Source: Chaunax sp. Z400
Taxonomy: Eukaryota > Chordata > Actinopteri > Lophiiformes > Chaunacidae
Reading direction: 5' to 3'
Assembly: GCA_037577475.1 (NCBI GenBank)
Contig: CM075206.1
Span: forward strand, 11,018,401 to 11,082,400
Length of the DNA: 64,000 nt
A program made the translations under genes and the position numbers. Below are positions 26,301 through 39,500 of the stretch, one piece after another (within the stretch, counting starts at the first letter, position 1; each line of letters opens with the position of its first letter). The notes under the pieces are model-generated. The model searched no databases. It saw nothing but the letters and a program-made list of their open reading frames with translations, and had not been told where the DNA came from.

Positions 26301-29300
26301 CAGAAATATAATCTAACAACGTAGGATCACGACCACCTACTGGACTTTTAATCTACAAATCAATAACCCTGCATGAGCCGCATTGACTCCTGACTCTTCA
26401 TCACAGGCCCGAGTCATGAACTTAGCACAGAGTGAGAGGACCTCATGTAATTCCTTGTGAGCCGATTGAAGCATCTGCAACAATCCCTGATGTGATCACA
26501 GCCCTGGCCGCTAAACGTATTATGCTTTCATGAGCGGTGCATGACGTCGACGTCGATTGGCTATGAGCAGGGTCTCTTTTGATTGTCTTTGCAGATTACT
26601 CAGAAACATGCATGGATCATGTGCACTTTACATGACTTGAACATTGGGAATGCTCATTAGTGGGTGCAGAATTTCAGCTTGAATAATCAGTGTGCAAGAA
26701 TCAGCATAAAACCTGCATGTTTCTGATGCTTGACTTGAACATTTATCTGACCTACTTCAGCAGCATATCTCCTAACATGTATAATAACATTACCGCATGC
26801 ACTCTACTCCTCTCGAGGGATGCATTTTCAAAATCTCAATACACACCGTGTCTGTCTTAGTTGATAGAACTATCACTTATTATGGTGCAAGAAAATATTA
26901 TGATGTATAATCAAATTTGCCATACCTTTGCTGGAGGAAGCCAATGAAGGGAGCGACTCCTGTACCCGGTCCGACCATTACGAAGGGCACCGCCAGGTCA
27001 GACGGAGGCCGAAAAGAGCAGCTGGATCTCAACCGCACATGGATCTAGGGTCAAAGGTCATTATGAAGCATTTATAATAATGAGAGTAAGTACACCAATG
27101 CTGAGAAGCCACTGTGGGACTACCAATCTGTTAATCGATCTACTTAATATTCTAAGACATACTAATGGGAAAACTCAAGAGGCCCACAGTAATCCATAGA
27201 GTCTGTGTTAGAGAGGAATTGCTTGCTTTAATTTAAGTTAATTCCTTAATTAACCACAACAGGCTTAAAACTTGTCCTTTTTTTTTTTTGCATCTCTCAC
27301 ATTAAAATTGAGTTTCCTCAGACGACTAAAACATGGAGAAGAAACAGGTCGAATCCCTAACGCTCCCTAAAGTTTTGCAGTTTCAAGGAGAAACTGCAGT
27401 TTTCTGGTATTCTGCTCCTTACTTGCCTTGTTTTTTACACACGAACCTCTTCACAGATTGTAAAAATCTGAAGGAGAGTGGGCCACTCAACTCTATCCAA
27501 ATAAAACAAAGAAAAAGACGAGAAGTGGATTGTAAAGTCAGGTGTGGCAGGATTTCAAGCCATGTGTAATGGGGGTTTTTTTCCTCCTGATTACAACTAT
27601 TACAGCAAATTTGAGCACTTATCAGCCAGGACCAAAAAATATATCAGCCAAAACCAAGAGATTTCATATTTTAACCATCTATACTGACAGCCAATGAAAA
27701 CGCATAAGCAATAAGTTTCTGAAATATCTAAATAGATGTCGGTTAAAAAATTAAGAACCCATGTTATTAGTTCAAGAACTGAATGTTACTGAACATTTTT
27801 GATCCTCGATCAAACATGTTAAACAAAATAAAAGTTAACAACACACTGATTTACAACGAGTAAAGCTATAGACCCGAGCCACCAAAGCAATTTGAGAGGC
27901 AGTATGACCGCTCCTGATGAAAGCCGAAAAGGAAATCAGGAGTGCGCAAAAGCCAAGATCCGCCTTGGAACATGGAACATGCGAACCGTGTACCAGACCA
28001 CCAAGACGACACGAGTCCTCAGTGAGATGAAGAGGTACAATCTGGACACCCTGGGGATAAGTGAAAGTCACTGGACTGGCTCTGGACGCCAAGTGCTACA
28101 TGATGGATGTGTCATCCTCCATTCTTCCTGTGCACATGGAGCTGGGACTCCTGAGGACGACGGTGCACTGTGGGGCAGGCGACACAGGGATCGTGTCGGG
28201 CCCGGTGTCTCACACACTTGTTCGACTTGCATTGCAAAATAGGTCGCATAGGCGCGCCGTCCGGATCTGCCTACCCTGACACTGAGTTGTGGAAACAGGC
28301 TATTCCTGGATGCTGCCTGTCAGCTACAGAGGCTGTGGCCTGGTAGCGCTGGACTAATCCCGCGACTGATGGCCGGGGAGCTGCAGCTCTCTGGGATGAT
28401 TCAACCGCTATCATGAGTAGTGAACAGTGATGGTGAATACACCAGACAATAAAACAATAAAATACACAATCAAATTAGAAACTAAGAAAATTACAAATGA
28501 CAGTTTTCATTGACTGACAGTGTCGTTGTAACTCTCTGGTACTCATTACCTTTGGCAGAGCTGTGATGCCTGAGGATTCAGCCTTCCCTGGATAAACCGG
28601 GACAGGATTGATGAGGTCAAACAGCCAACCGGTACACAAGCCTCGCCTCCCCGCAGGCCGCCCAGGGCATGCTGGGAACTCTACTATATTGAAGACAAAA
28701 TGCAGCCTTCCTGGGTGCCTAAGACAGGAGCTATAGAGATGGTGCCCCAGAGAGTTTGAGATGGGGTGGAAGGTGGAGACGACAACAACATGAGGGAGTG
28801 TGTGAAAGGCAGTCAGAGGCAAACAGGGAGATAAAGTGGGGGGGGAAAAGAGGGAAATATAGAAGCAGAGGGAAAACAGATGGGTACGGAGATGCATACA
28901 CATTATGAGGGAGGATAGATTCTGAAGAACAGACAATGCTCCTGAAATGTATTCACATAAAAATGTAGAAAATCAAACTGTGGAAAAATCCAGCTAATCT
29001 ACAACTGATCAAAATAGCAGTGACACATAATCAAATATGGATATGATATTGAAATGTGCTAAATAAGACTTCTCCACATTCTTCTGCTGTGCCAGCGTTG
29101 CAGAAAGGTCTGGCTGAACTTTCCTTTCTGGCATACAGGAGGGAAAAATGCTTCCCTTGTTTAGATTTTTTTTTTTTTTTTTTTAAACAATCACAAACGT
29201 CTTTGGCCTGCTAAGCCCAGGATGCAGCGACGGTGCGGTTAAAATATAGTAACGTGCAGATAGCGGTAGAGGAGGACAGTTCCAAGTGAGAAAAAGCCAG

Positions 29301-30448
29301 CCAATGAGCCACAGCTTTCTTCCTGTGAGTCAGACTAAATGATGTTCCACGCAAGCGGTTCCCGACCCGACAGTCCTGTCAGATGAGCTCAACACCCCTT
29401 CACTAACACCACTCTAGATGGATTTTTAACTGGATGATATTAAACCATTGATTTTATAAAAGTGGGAATTGTTATATCTTTTCGTACAATTTAATTGTCA
29501 ATGTTTAGGTTGGTTTGGTCGATGCACATGTTGCATCTGCACTACTTGGAGCGACAGAGGTTGGGTGTCTCAACCATTTATCCATTATTTTAAGCTAATT
29601 ATTTGAACCATTTATCCATTATTTGTTAGCCAAGTTCATCAAATAACTTCAGCTTAGTTATACTGTTAGCTAAGTTAACTATTTTAAACTTACTTACAGC
29701 TATTTCAACCATTCATCCATTACATTCAGCTACTTATTTCAGCTATTTATCCATTACTTTAAACTAGCTGCTCAAACTGCTTAGCACTTACTTTTAGCTC
29801 ACTGTTTGAACTATTTCATCATTATTTTAAGATATCTTTTCAACCACTTATCCATTACTTTGATATATTTATTTTGATTCTTCTGTTCAAATGATAACCA
29901 GTACTTTAACCAGTAACAGTGTACGTATATCGCCTATTCTAAACAAAATCACACACATTTTTAATCCTGTTTGTGTGTTCTTTCGATCTGAACACAAACA
30001 CATGGGGTTTGTTTGTTTTTTATTCTAATCATAATGAACTTTTTCTAAATTAGTTGAGCTGCTTCACAATCTTTACACATACACCCAAGGCAGTGACAAC
30101 TACAAGAAGGAATAAGTTATTCCTACTTCTAGTTGCCATGATATTCCAAATAACCGATCTACATGATGACGTTCATTCCAGACTAAAAACTACGGGAACA
30201 AGTCAGCAAAACATAACTTCCCGTCTCTTGCCTCTGTGAAACTGCCTCTCCCTCCTCTCCATTCCAGTCTACAGTGTCGGCTGCAGAACTCTCACGCTCT
30301 CTCATCCTTCACTCTCCGATTCCTGTGGGCCACTAGAGACCTCTATTGACCACAGCATCAATAATGTAGGCTTCTAATGTCTCTGCACCATCTGATAAAC
30401 TACACACCCCATCTCTCGTGTCTGTTCTCTGTCTCTCTGCACAAACAT

Positions 30449-30547
<99 letters not shown>

Positions 30548-33500
30548 TAAGCAGCTAAGTGAGGGACTAATGAGAGGAGAGGAGAAGTTTTGACATTGCG
30601 TTAGATGTTGATGTTCCATGTGAGCTTTAAGTAAACCTAATGGATACTAGCTTAACAGGAAGAGCAAATCAATGATTGGCAAAGTGAAGCGAAAAGAAGA
30701 AACACTTGGGTCTATTTAAAGTACGCACAACCAGCTTAAGTCTGCAAAATATTTACATTCCAGTCGTGCACATTTTTAACTGTCGTTGAGGTTATTATGG
30801 AATGGCATCAACAAATATAAATCAAAACTGAAGCAGGCAGAACATGGACTACTATGTTCAGAGGCAGGGACATAACTAACTTGACACAGAAGCACATACA
30901 CATATATACATAAAAAATAATTATTATTGTTACTATAAAAAGTCTAATTCCTAATTTATTATTTTTTGAATAATTTCTACATCTTTCTATAAAAATGCTT
31001 CCCTTTGCTGTTATATTGAACGCAAATGTCAGGATATAAATGTTCAAGAACTTTGAGACAAGTATATCTGGTTCTTTATGTCAATTTCTATTTGGCAAAG
31101 ACGTTGTAATGTTTGCCTAAAATTGATAACATTTTCTGACAAGTAAAATCATGTATGAATTCCAGAATTATTCCATCTTCCAAATTTGGAGGAAGACGGC
31201 TGTGTCAGAGACCAACGAGTAGATTTAATCAGGGATTTTAAAAAAATACTTTAACAAATGATTGGAAGGGAGGTTGTAACTCTGTCGCAGTCACCATTAC
31301 GGAGAGATAAAAAAAAGGAGTGTGTGTAAATGTAATTCACCATTTGTTGTGATCATTTAGTACGTATCTGCACACTGTTTAAAATCGCTAGTTTCAAGGA
31401 TTCTGTATCCCCAAGATCCGGCATTGTTTTACTTTATATGGAAACAAACCCGGTTGATTCAATTCTTCCCGATGAATTATTAAAACCTATGCATTTTTAA
31501 AGTTATACTTATTGCCCAGCAAGAAAACACCAGCAGAAATGATGAAGCAGAGGTGAGAATAACACAGTCATTCATACTCATGGATACTGGTTATACCAAA
31601 TGACTCAGGGCTGCACAATATATCTTTTAAGGATCAACATCACAGTGTGTGCAAACACAATAGTCGCATAGCAGGACGCGCAATGTCAAGTAAAGCAAAT
31701 GAGCTGTGATTTGGTGATGAATATTTTACTGCAACTTGTGATTTGCTTCATTGTTTCTTTGGTTTGATGGAGCTCTTTCATTTTCATTTTGTAACTGGGG
31801 ACCTTCATTTAAAAATATCAATCCTGCTACAATAAAGTTCTACAAGGATTAAATCTTTACAAATAAGAGAACTTCCAAGTCATCCGGTGAAAACATTGTG
31901 CAGCCCTTAAATGAATGACTTTTTAACAGCTGTGCATCAATTCATGTGGTACAAAATGTAAAGTGCATTCTTAGTTTTGTGTTACCTTACCTGGCCGCTG
32001 AATAAGGCCTGGGCTGCAGTTTCGGCAAATGCTCTGAAAGGCAAGCACAGCTGTCAATCACTCTGCTGTATCACTAAGATGTTGTTACGCAGACACCATG
32101 ACAGAGAGGAGACAAAATAAGCGAAAGTCATATTGCTCCACGAGACGTCCTACCTACCAATATGTCCTTAGTAACCCCCACCCAGGTAGCAGTCTTGTTT
32201 CTAGGACACACTTCTATATTTATGAAATTACAAACTCAGGGTTATGGAATCCCAAGTGTCCAGATGTGGAGCCAGTAGGAAACAGATTGCTAATGCAGAC
32301 CTTATTTCAATGCCAGGCATGAAGGTGCCCTCTTTTGAATAATATGTAGTGCATTGCATCTGTGAGGATGTGTCAGAGAAATCAAGAAAACTTTCAAGAG
32401 TTCAGGATAACTTTTCCCCCTGTAGCACCAAGATTTGCCATTCGCTATGCTAAGACCACCACCAACTATTAGATGTGGGCAAAATGAGTGTGGGATGTGC
32501 TTGGTATGTACTCCCTTACATTTCATTTACACCTCAGTGATAGATGACCTTGGAAAAGTAAAGCTGCGCCATATGTACCAGCTGAGACCTTACAATAACA
32601 CATTTTTCTGCTAAATTGCTTGGAAAGACAAACAGCTGGACTAAATCTGCTCTCTCCTCTCTTTCTGGATTCATCAGACATCTAAACAGCTTAGGGTGTT
32701 AGCGAGACAGCTTCGCACGTCGACGTGCATTTCATCTCTTTCAGCTGAGGATTTTTTTTTTTTGTTTGTTTGTTTTTTTTTAATGGTGATGAATTTACAA
32801 GTACATTTGAATGAGCCTCCCCTTTTAAGAAAGAAGGGAATGTGAAATAAATGAAATCTGCACACGGTTAGGATGGTAAAATATGGAGAGAAAAAAATAG
32901 GAAAATGTTGTTGTTAATAATATAAAGAAGAAAATGATGCGTCTAGTTGAGAGCAGGTACTTTACCACTTAATGTCTGAACATACAGTAAAAATGACACA
33001 AGCACATTTGTGCCATCTAAACATTATTGTATACACTGTATATATTACCATATATCAGAGTAGAGTGGCGATTCTTCACATTTAAGACGACAATGAACTA
33101 ATAAATCAATCAAATCTAACTAATCCTGCTCTACTATTGATGTTTATTAAACTGAGTGGCAGTATCTATATTTGGCACGGCATGGACTAACTTCAGTGAG
33201 GATTAATTTCATTCTGAAAAAGAAATTCAGACATTTAAAAATCCAGAGTCCTGAAATCTATTTAAGACTGGAATGGCAGCAAATCTGCAAGGAGAGCCAA
33301 GATTACATGCTAGCCTTGCTTTGTTAGAATTAATATGCCGGTGTAGTAGATGCAACTCACAAAAAAGAAATTTCTAAATCAAATCCTACGACTTAATTAA
33401 CTGCAATGCAATGGAACTCATGCTTCTTATAAGAGAGCGTTAAGTAACCTCTAGGTTTCCTGGACAAATTCTCACACAAAACACGTCTAGCAATCCTTTC

Positions 33501-36500
33501 CATCTGTGGAAACACATATTTCTCCATCAGATAGCGTATGACGTACGCTAACACAATCCCGCGCAGCTGCACAGTGCTCGGGTTCCTGCCTTTATATCAC
33601 AGAGTGACAGCATATGTCCGAAACGGAGGAGAATCAATCCGTCATCTCACATCACTGCACCATGATGATACTGCTGGCAGATACAGAGGATATATCACTT
33701 TTAAAAGCTCTGCGTACAAAGCTTTTTTTTGTTGCTGCAGTGAGGGAGTTGTAGAGGGCACGTCTCCGAATATGTATTTCAACAACAAAAAAGGGATCTG
33801 TTCCAAAAAAAAAAAACAGTCCCAGGGTCCCGAGTATGTTTTCAGAAATGATGATTTTCAGGGGTACCATCGATCATACTGCACAACAGTATAATCTATT
33901 CCATCTCACAAGTCTCTCTGCACAGTAATTTATATGCATGGTACCATTTTAGTGGGGAAAAAAATGAGATAGCAATGTGGCTAAACAGAAAAAGTGCTCT
34001 TCTTATGATATGTGGATAGTTTATTTGCCTACAGATGGAGCTATTGGAGGATTGGGGAGGTTGTGGGCATTACAGTTCTCCTTGAGAAGACTTTTTTTCC
34101 TTTTCTTAAACAGCCTACAAATGCTAATTTCACATACTTCTGAGAAACAGACGTTCAAGCTTATGGTTTTCCAAACTCATTCAAATGCTTTCCGTAGCAT
34201 TTTTCCTATATCTTTAATGAATAAATGCACATTTTCTGAGACCCAAGAACCCTTTCATTTTACATTTCAAGCTTCTCTGGAGAGAGAGGGAACACAGGGA
34301 CTGCTTCACAGTACTTTTCTTCAGTTTGCTTTAGTTCTTCCACAAGATGCTCATGGACAGCGTTCTGGGGATATGACCCCAAAGTTTTCAGCTGACCTAC
34401 TGTGAAAAAAAGAAGAAAAAAAAGGACCATATAACAAGAGAGCTGACTCAAGGAGGCAGATATCCTTCTCAATTTATACCCAGCAATTACTTTTATACCC
34501 TGTCTGCACTTTGCCAATGACATCTGGGCGTAGGCACATCTCTCCTCATTATTTATTGTTAGTGGGTACAACAGCATAGACAATGATCAGCAAACATCTC
34601 CCCTTCGGTCAGGGTAATGAACCAAGAACAGTGCAAAAATGCAATGGCTACTTTAGCCATCAGGGTTGATCATTAACCCGTGAACAAAAGTGACCCTGCA
34701 TGCTTGTGTCCTTGCAAATCTCAGTGGCTCACCACTAAACAGCCCGCCTGTCCCCCCGAAGAACAGCTGGCGCCCCTGAAGGGCCTCCCAAACCACATTT
34801 TTCACGAGGGCATGATTGTCGCAACTCCCAATTTCTGCATCAGTTCACCACAGAAAAAAGGTGCTGCAGTTGGCAAGTGGACCAAAAATAACTGACATTG
34901 GGGTAGGCCAAGAGCTGTGACACAGCTGTTTTAGAGGACAAGTCAACTTGTATGCGAAGCTATAGCCAACTAATTTCACTGTCTGGTAAGTTTAAGTCAA
35001 AGCTATTAGATTTCAAGTGAATGACTGGAAAAATATCTTAATGAGCTGAGAGAAAATGTTAGTTTTATACTGAGAATTGGCTCAAAGGGTCAAATCGTGG
35101 AAGGAAAAAAATGTCAGAAGGACAAATCATCAATATAGTTAGCATGAGGGGGTAATTAATAAAATATCTACTGACTTGGAGCAACAATAGTGCTATTATA
35201 TCCACAAAAACGGACACAAACCCCATATTGGGCCGACATGTATTTAAAAATGAGACAAGGATATAAATGAGTGTTGATCCTCTGGGGAAGTCTGTGATGT
35301 CTGACCGTTCCAATATAATTAAATGCTCTGCCAAAATCTGCCTCAAGGCTGTGCTTTAAAAGCAAGCTTTACTGGTGCTACAGTGACCCCTGCTGGACGA
35401 ATATTATCCAGACAGACAAATCAGCCTGAGTGTTTTCAAAGGTGAAATTAATGATTCTGAAGTCACTTATTTCACTGATATTTGGTACGGTTGCTTTCTA
35501 AATCCCAAAGTCATGTCGATTCCTTAATCACCTCAGGCTACATGGGGGTCTGCATTTTATTTATAACTGAAAAACATCTTCAAATATGCAAGAATATTAG
35601 TTTTCTTATTAGTCATTGGATAAATGTTATACATAAAATGTACCTACTGTGTGGCATGTGGCATGAAGGTGAAGCAAAATATAAAAATGATGAAAAAAAA
35701 ACAAAGATGTGACTCTGATTGGACTTTCTGTTGGAGTATTTCTCATGCACACTGGTATGTAATTCATCTAAAGGGTTTTTATACAATAGCCATGATTATA
35801 ATGGACCTTATGACTGACTGAGTGAGTGAGTGAGTGAGATAAGGCACCTATGAGGATGCTGAGAGGAGGCGAGCAGGAAGGGAAGGCTGTAAGAAGCTCC
35901 AGAACACTGAGACTCGGGTCTCTCACATACAGGTTGTAGTCTGCGGTGCCTTGTTTACTGCAGAGCTCCTGCAGTCTCCTCTTCTGCACACCGTCCTCCG
36001 TATGCTCCACCAGGGCCCGAAGAAATGCCTGACAGAGACACAAATCGGACGTAATGTCGCTTGGAGCTATTCTGCAAGTCCATCAGCAGCAACGGATTTT
36101 GTCTGACTTCTATCACAAGAGTACAAAAGAGGAAGCTAATACATTTTCTGACACTGCAATGGGACAAACTTCATTAAAGTAGCATATACGTCTCTATTAG
36201 TTTTTCTTTCTGGAGGCACATCCTGACACCACATCCTGTTCTGGAACACAGCCATTTTATTATACACCTTTTTGCCTTCATAAAATTAGCATTCAGTTTA
36301 TAATTGCTTTTATCACAAATTAGAAATTAGCAGAGACAAAGATGCATTCTTTTAATCTTCAAGCAAAATCCATGCAATCAATCAATGCCGTCCATCAAGG
36401 TGTTACATTATGCAGAAGACAAGCTGCTGTTTAACTGTTAATCTTTTTTGTAGGATGTGATGTAAATTAGAGGATTTTAAAAGGATCGTGGAGAAAGATT

Positions 36501-39500
36501 GAAATGCAACTCCGGAGCAACTTTTAGATTGACTTTAACTTTCTTCTGCAGCCATTAATCACTCTGATACAGTAATCAAAACCTCTGAATATTTATCATC
36601 CCTAAGGGTTCTGTATAATCTTAGTGATTCATTCTAGTTTAGGAATGTAAATATGGACCAATTAGTGGGCATGTAGCTGCACTGAAGCATTTATTATCTT
36701 CGATCTTCAAATCCATATTGTATGGATAACACTATGACTTTTACTACCGTGTGAGTATCTGGATAGCATCAGTGGTCACTTTAATATTTGTCTCAATAGA
36801 AACCCCAAGCCAAGGCAAGCATAGTATATCATTCTCTATTTGATGCTGTTGTGCATACTATAGGGAATCGTTATCATTAAGCGGTTTAAGTGATTATCTT
36901 TCACTATCCTAAAAATCATGGAGTATAAAGATTATAGTGTTGTAAATGCTTTAGTAAAACAGATTAACTGCTGGGATTACACAGACCAGTGTAAAATAAA
37001 ACTCTCGCTGCCTTTTAAGTCTGCAGCAACAGTTTGTGGAGGAATTTAATAACAGATAAGAGAAAATAAGATTTCCTTACAAAGCAGGAAACTGGACTAA
37101 TGGTAGCTTGTTAGAATCAGGATGTCCTATGTATATTTTTTAACACTTTATCAATTTAATTTGGATAGTTAGAAAGGTTCTATAAAACAAAATCAGTGCA
37201 GAAATTAGGAGTAATCACTCCCCAATGTCTCTTTATAGATGTTTAAAACCAAACTGTAAGATGCTTTCTAAATAAATATTGTGCAGTGTGCCGTAAGTGT
37301 TGCAAGCGCTGTGTGCCTATATGATTTAAGCAACTCTGCAAGCAGAGTGAGCACAACTTCAAATTTACATAGAAGCAAATGGAAGAAGGAGAAATGCTCT
37401 TACTTTTGTCATTCAGTGTGCTGTTTATGAAGAACATTAAACTACTGACGCAGCTCATACCACAGGCAAATTAATGCTTTTCATTTTGGTTAGACTACAA
37501 TGGTTCTAATAGATGATCAAATTAACTTGTCCTTGATGCAGCTCTGTGGAAAAATAGCTTGAGGAATGGAAATTAGAAAGACGACACGGAGTACGGGGTG
37601 GTACACAAGTTAGCTACTCACACTGCAGTCATATTATTTTAATGTCGCAAATGTTAGAGAAGCAGCAAATCTCAAGCAGGCCACAGTCCCAGCACAAAGT
37701 TAGGCGTCAGCAAAGCTCATGACTGTGGCCATTTTGACATTTCCATGCACCAAATGTGTTCTCCTCGACTGCCACAGAGGACCAGGTCAGTTTAATCATT
37801 ATTTCAGCTTCAGACCTACACTTGGAATAATCAGTCTTGCTGAACTGATCAAAGCAAATCAATTGGGTCCAGACGCCGTCTCCCGGGAAGAGCACCCGTA
37901 TGCGTGTCCAGTAAGTACAGCATTATAAAATAAAACATGAGAACACGCGGGTCAAAATGTAATGACACTTCTTCATGAAATAAAATACACTTTTCTCAGA
38001 GCTTGAGGACAAATAAAAGCAGTGTGCCCTAGCTGGCGAAAACATCACACTTAAAATATGTCTTCCCTCTTATCACGCGGACACACCAAAACAACACCTA
38101 GTCACCTACACAACGCAATTTTTGAGACACACAGTACCTTCTTAGGAACACTTCTGATCTCCAGACACCATGTGAGCAGGAACAGCAGAGAAATGTTCTG
38201 GGGAATGTAGGATGGCAACTGGGCACCTATAAGTATTGAGGAAAGAACGTTTTGTTTAACTATCATGATATAAGAATGTCAACAACATGACTATGCTTTT
38301 GGGAAAAAAAAATGCTATGTTACAATGTTCTTTTCAAGAGCACACTTGGTGCGTGATGAAATTATTTGATAGGCACACTATACCTTTTTTCTTAGTGTCT
38401 TTACGTAAAGAAATGTGTACGCTGTGGTTCCTCTGGTCATGAAGGCCCAGTATGTGGAGCATGTTCTCCACCTCAGTGGCTCTGTTTGGGCAGAACACAT
38501 CGAACGAATCCCCTGGCTGATAGGTCATCATCATCGGGTAAGCCTAAGAATGACAGTTCAATGACAGTTCAGAATCAAAATTCATTATGCAGGTTTAGAA
38601 AAGCATGAAAAAATTAAGCTCACAGAGATGTCCAGCTCTAGGAGAAGGGCCGTCTTGACTGAATCTCCTCTGGTCATCTGAAATGCCTTGGATATGGGAA
38701 CCTCGTGAAGAGCCTCTTTGTTTAATGGCCCAACAATCTGAAAAACAAAACGTGTTTGAGACGATGAGATGAGGGGTTGAATATAGCACAAACACAGGTT
38801 TTAAAAGCAGCACCAGTGCTCACCTGCGCCATTGTGTCCACCTCCTGGAGAGAGACATCCAGGTAGGGAGGAGGCAGAGCAGGAACATTAAGAGAGGACT
38901 CCGACAGTGGGGGAAGGGAGTGTGTCAGTGAGGTAGCTAATGTGGCATGGGGAATCCCATCATCCACGATCTGTGTCTCCAGTCCTGATGTAGAAACACT
39001 GGCAGCACCACCAGCCTGGGATGCCAACCCAGGACTCCCAGCAGGAGAAGCTGGCCTGAGATCAGAAGCAGCGGTCTGTGCAGCAGAAGCTGAAGATGAG
39101 GTAGAAGATGCGAATTTGGAGAGCGTATCTCCCGATTCACTGACTGACGCACAGTTCTGGCAGTCAGCGATGCTTAAGAGGTTTAGTTGGATGTCTGGTA
39201 TGGATGAATCCGGAGTTTCCTTTGGTGAATCTCCTGCTTGTTCTTTCAAGTAACCAGTACTTTGAGAATTCATGTTTGATAAGGCTCCTTTGATTGCATT
39301 CCAAAGTCCATCAAGCCAGGGGTCCACAACAACCTCCAGCCTGGAGAGAACCAGATCCACACGATGATGCACAATAGAAGAAGAGAGTGGATAGGTTGCA
39401 AGCCATATGCTCAAAGTTGGATGTCTATGCTTTATTTCTCTGCGGAACTTACCCCACACCATCATCTGCATATCCCGTTGCATAGAATTGTTTGGCTCCG

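Larger units (their letters stand above)
28731..31990 (-). other. mtrr: mtrr intron, 3.3 kb, repeat-rich
   Basis: Intron between the 43-nt exon and the exon carrying SSCLRHPGRLHF. It contains a T homopolymer near 29168-29184, a degenerate tandem array (29565-29880), a long CA microsatellite (30450-30542) and a hAT-like MITE (31606-31908). Confidence 0.8.

Noticed and set aside
28719..28730. Alternative acceptor for the mtrr exon at 28718 (CTTAG) rather than 28730 (TATAG)
   Set aside because: Both keep the frame. The acceptor giving exon end 28730 adds SSCL, which matches the human spacing before HPGKLHF, so it was preferred.
29565..29880. CRISPR-like or other regularly spaced array
   Set aside because: The units are diverged and contiguous, without identical repeats and unique spacers, and the genome is vertebrate.
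30333..30619. Open frames of long Cys/Val runs
   Set aside because: They are translations of the CA/TG microsatellite, not proteins. The same applies to the frames at 1670-1948 and 16823-17229.
33538..34405. Two fairly long plus-strand open frames inside an mtrr intron
   Set aside because: They have no motifs, contain homopolymer-derived residues and have no splice context, which is consistent with chance frames.
38942..39253. Plus-strand open frame opposite the long mtrr exon
   Set aside because: It is the antisense shadow of a Ser/Ala/Pro-rich coding exon, whose codons leave few stops on the other strand.
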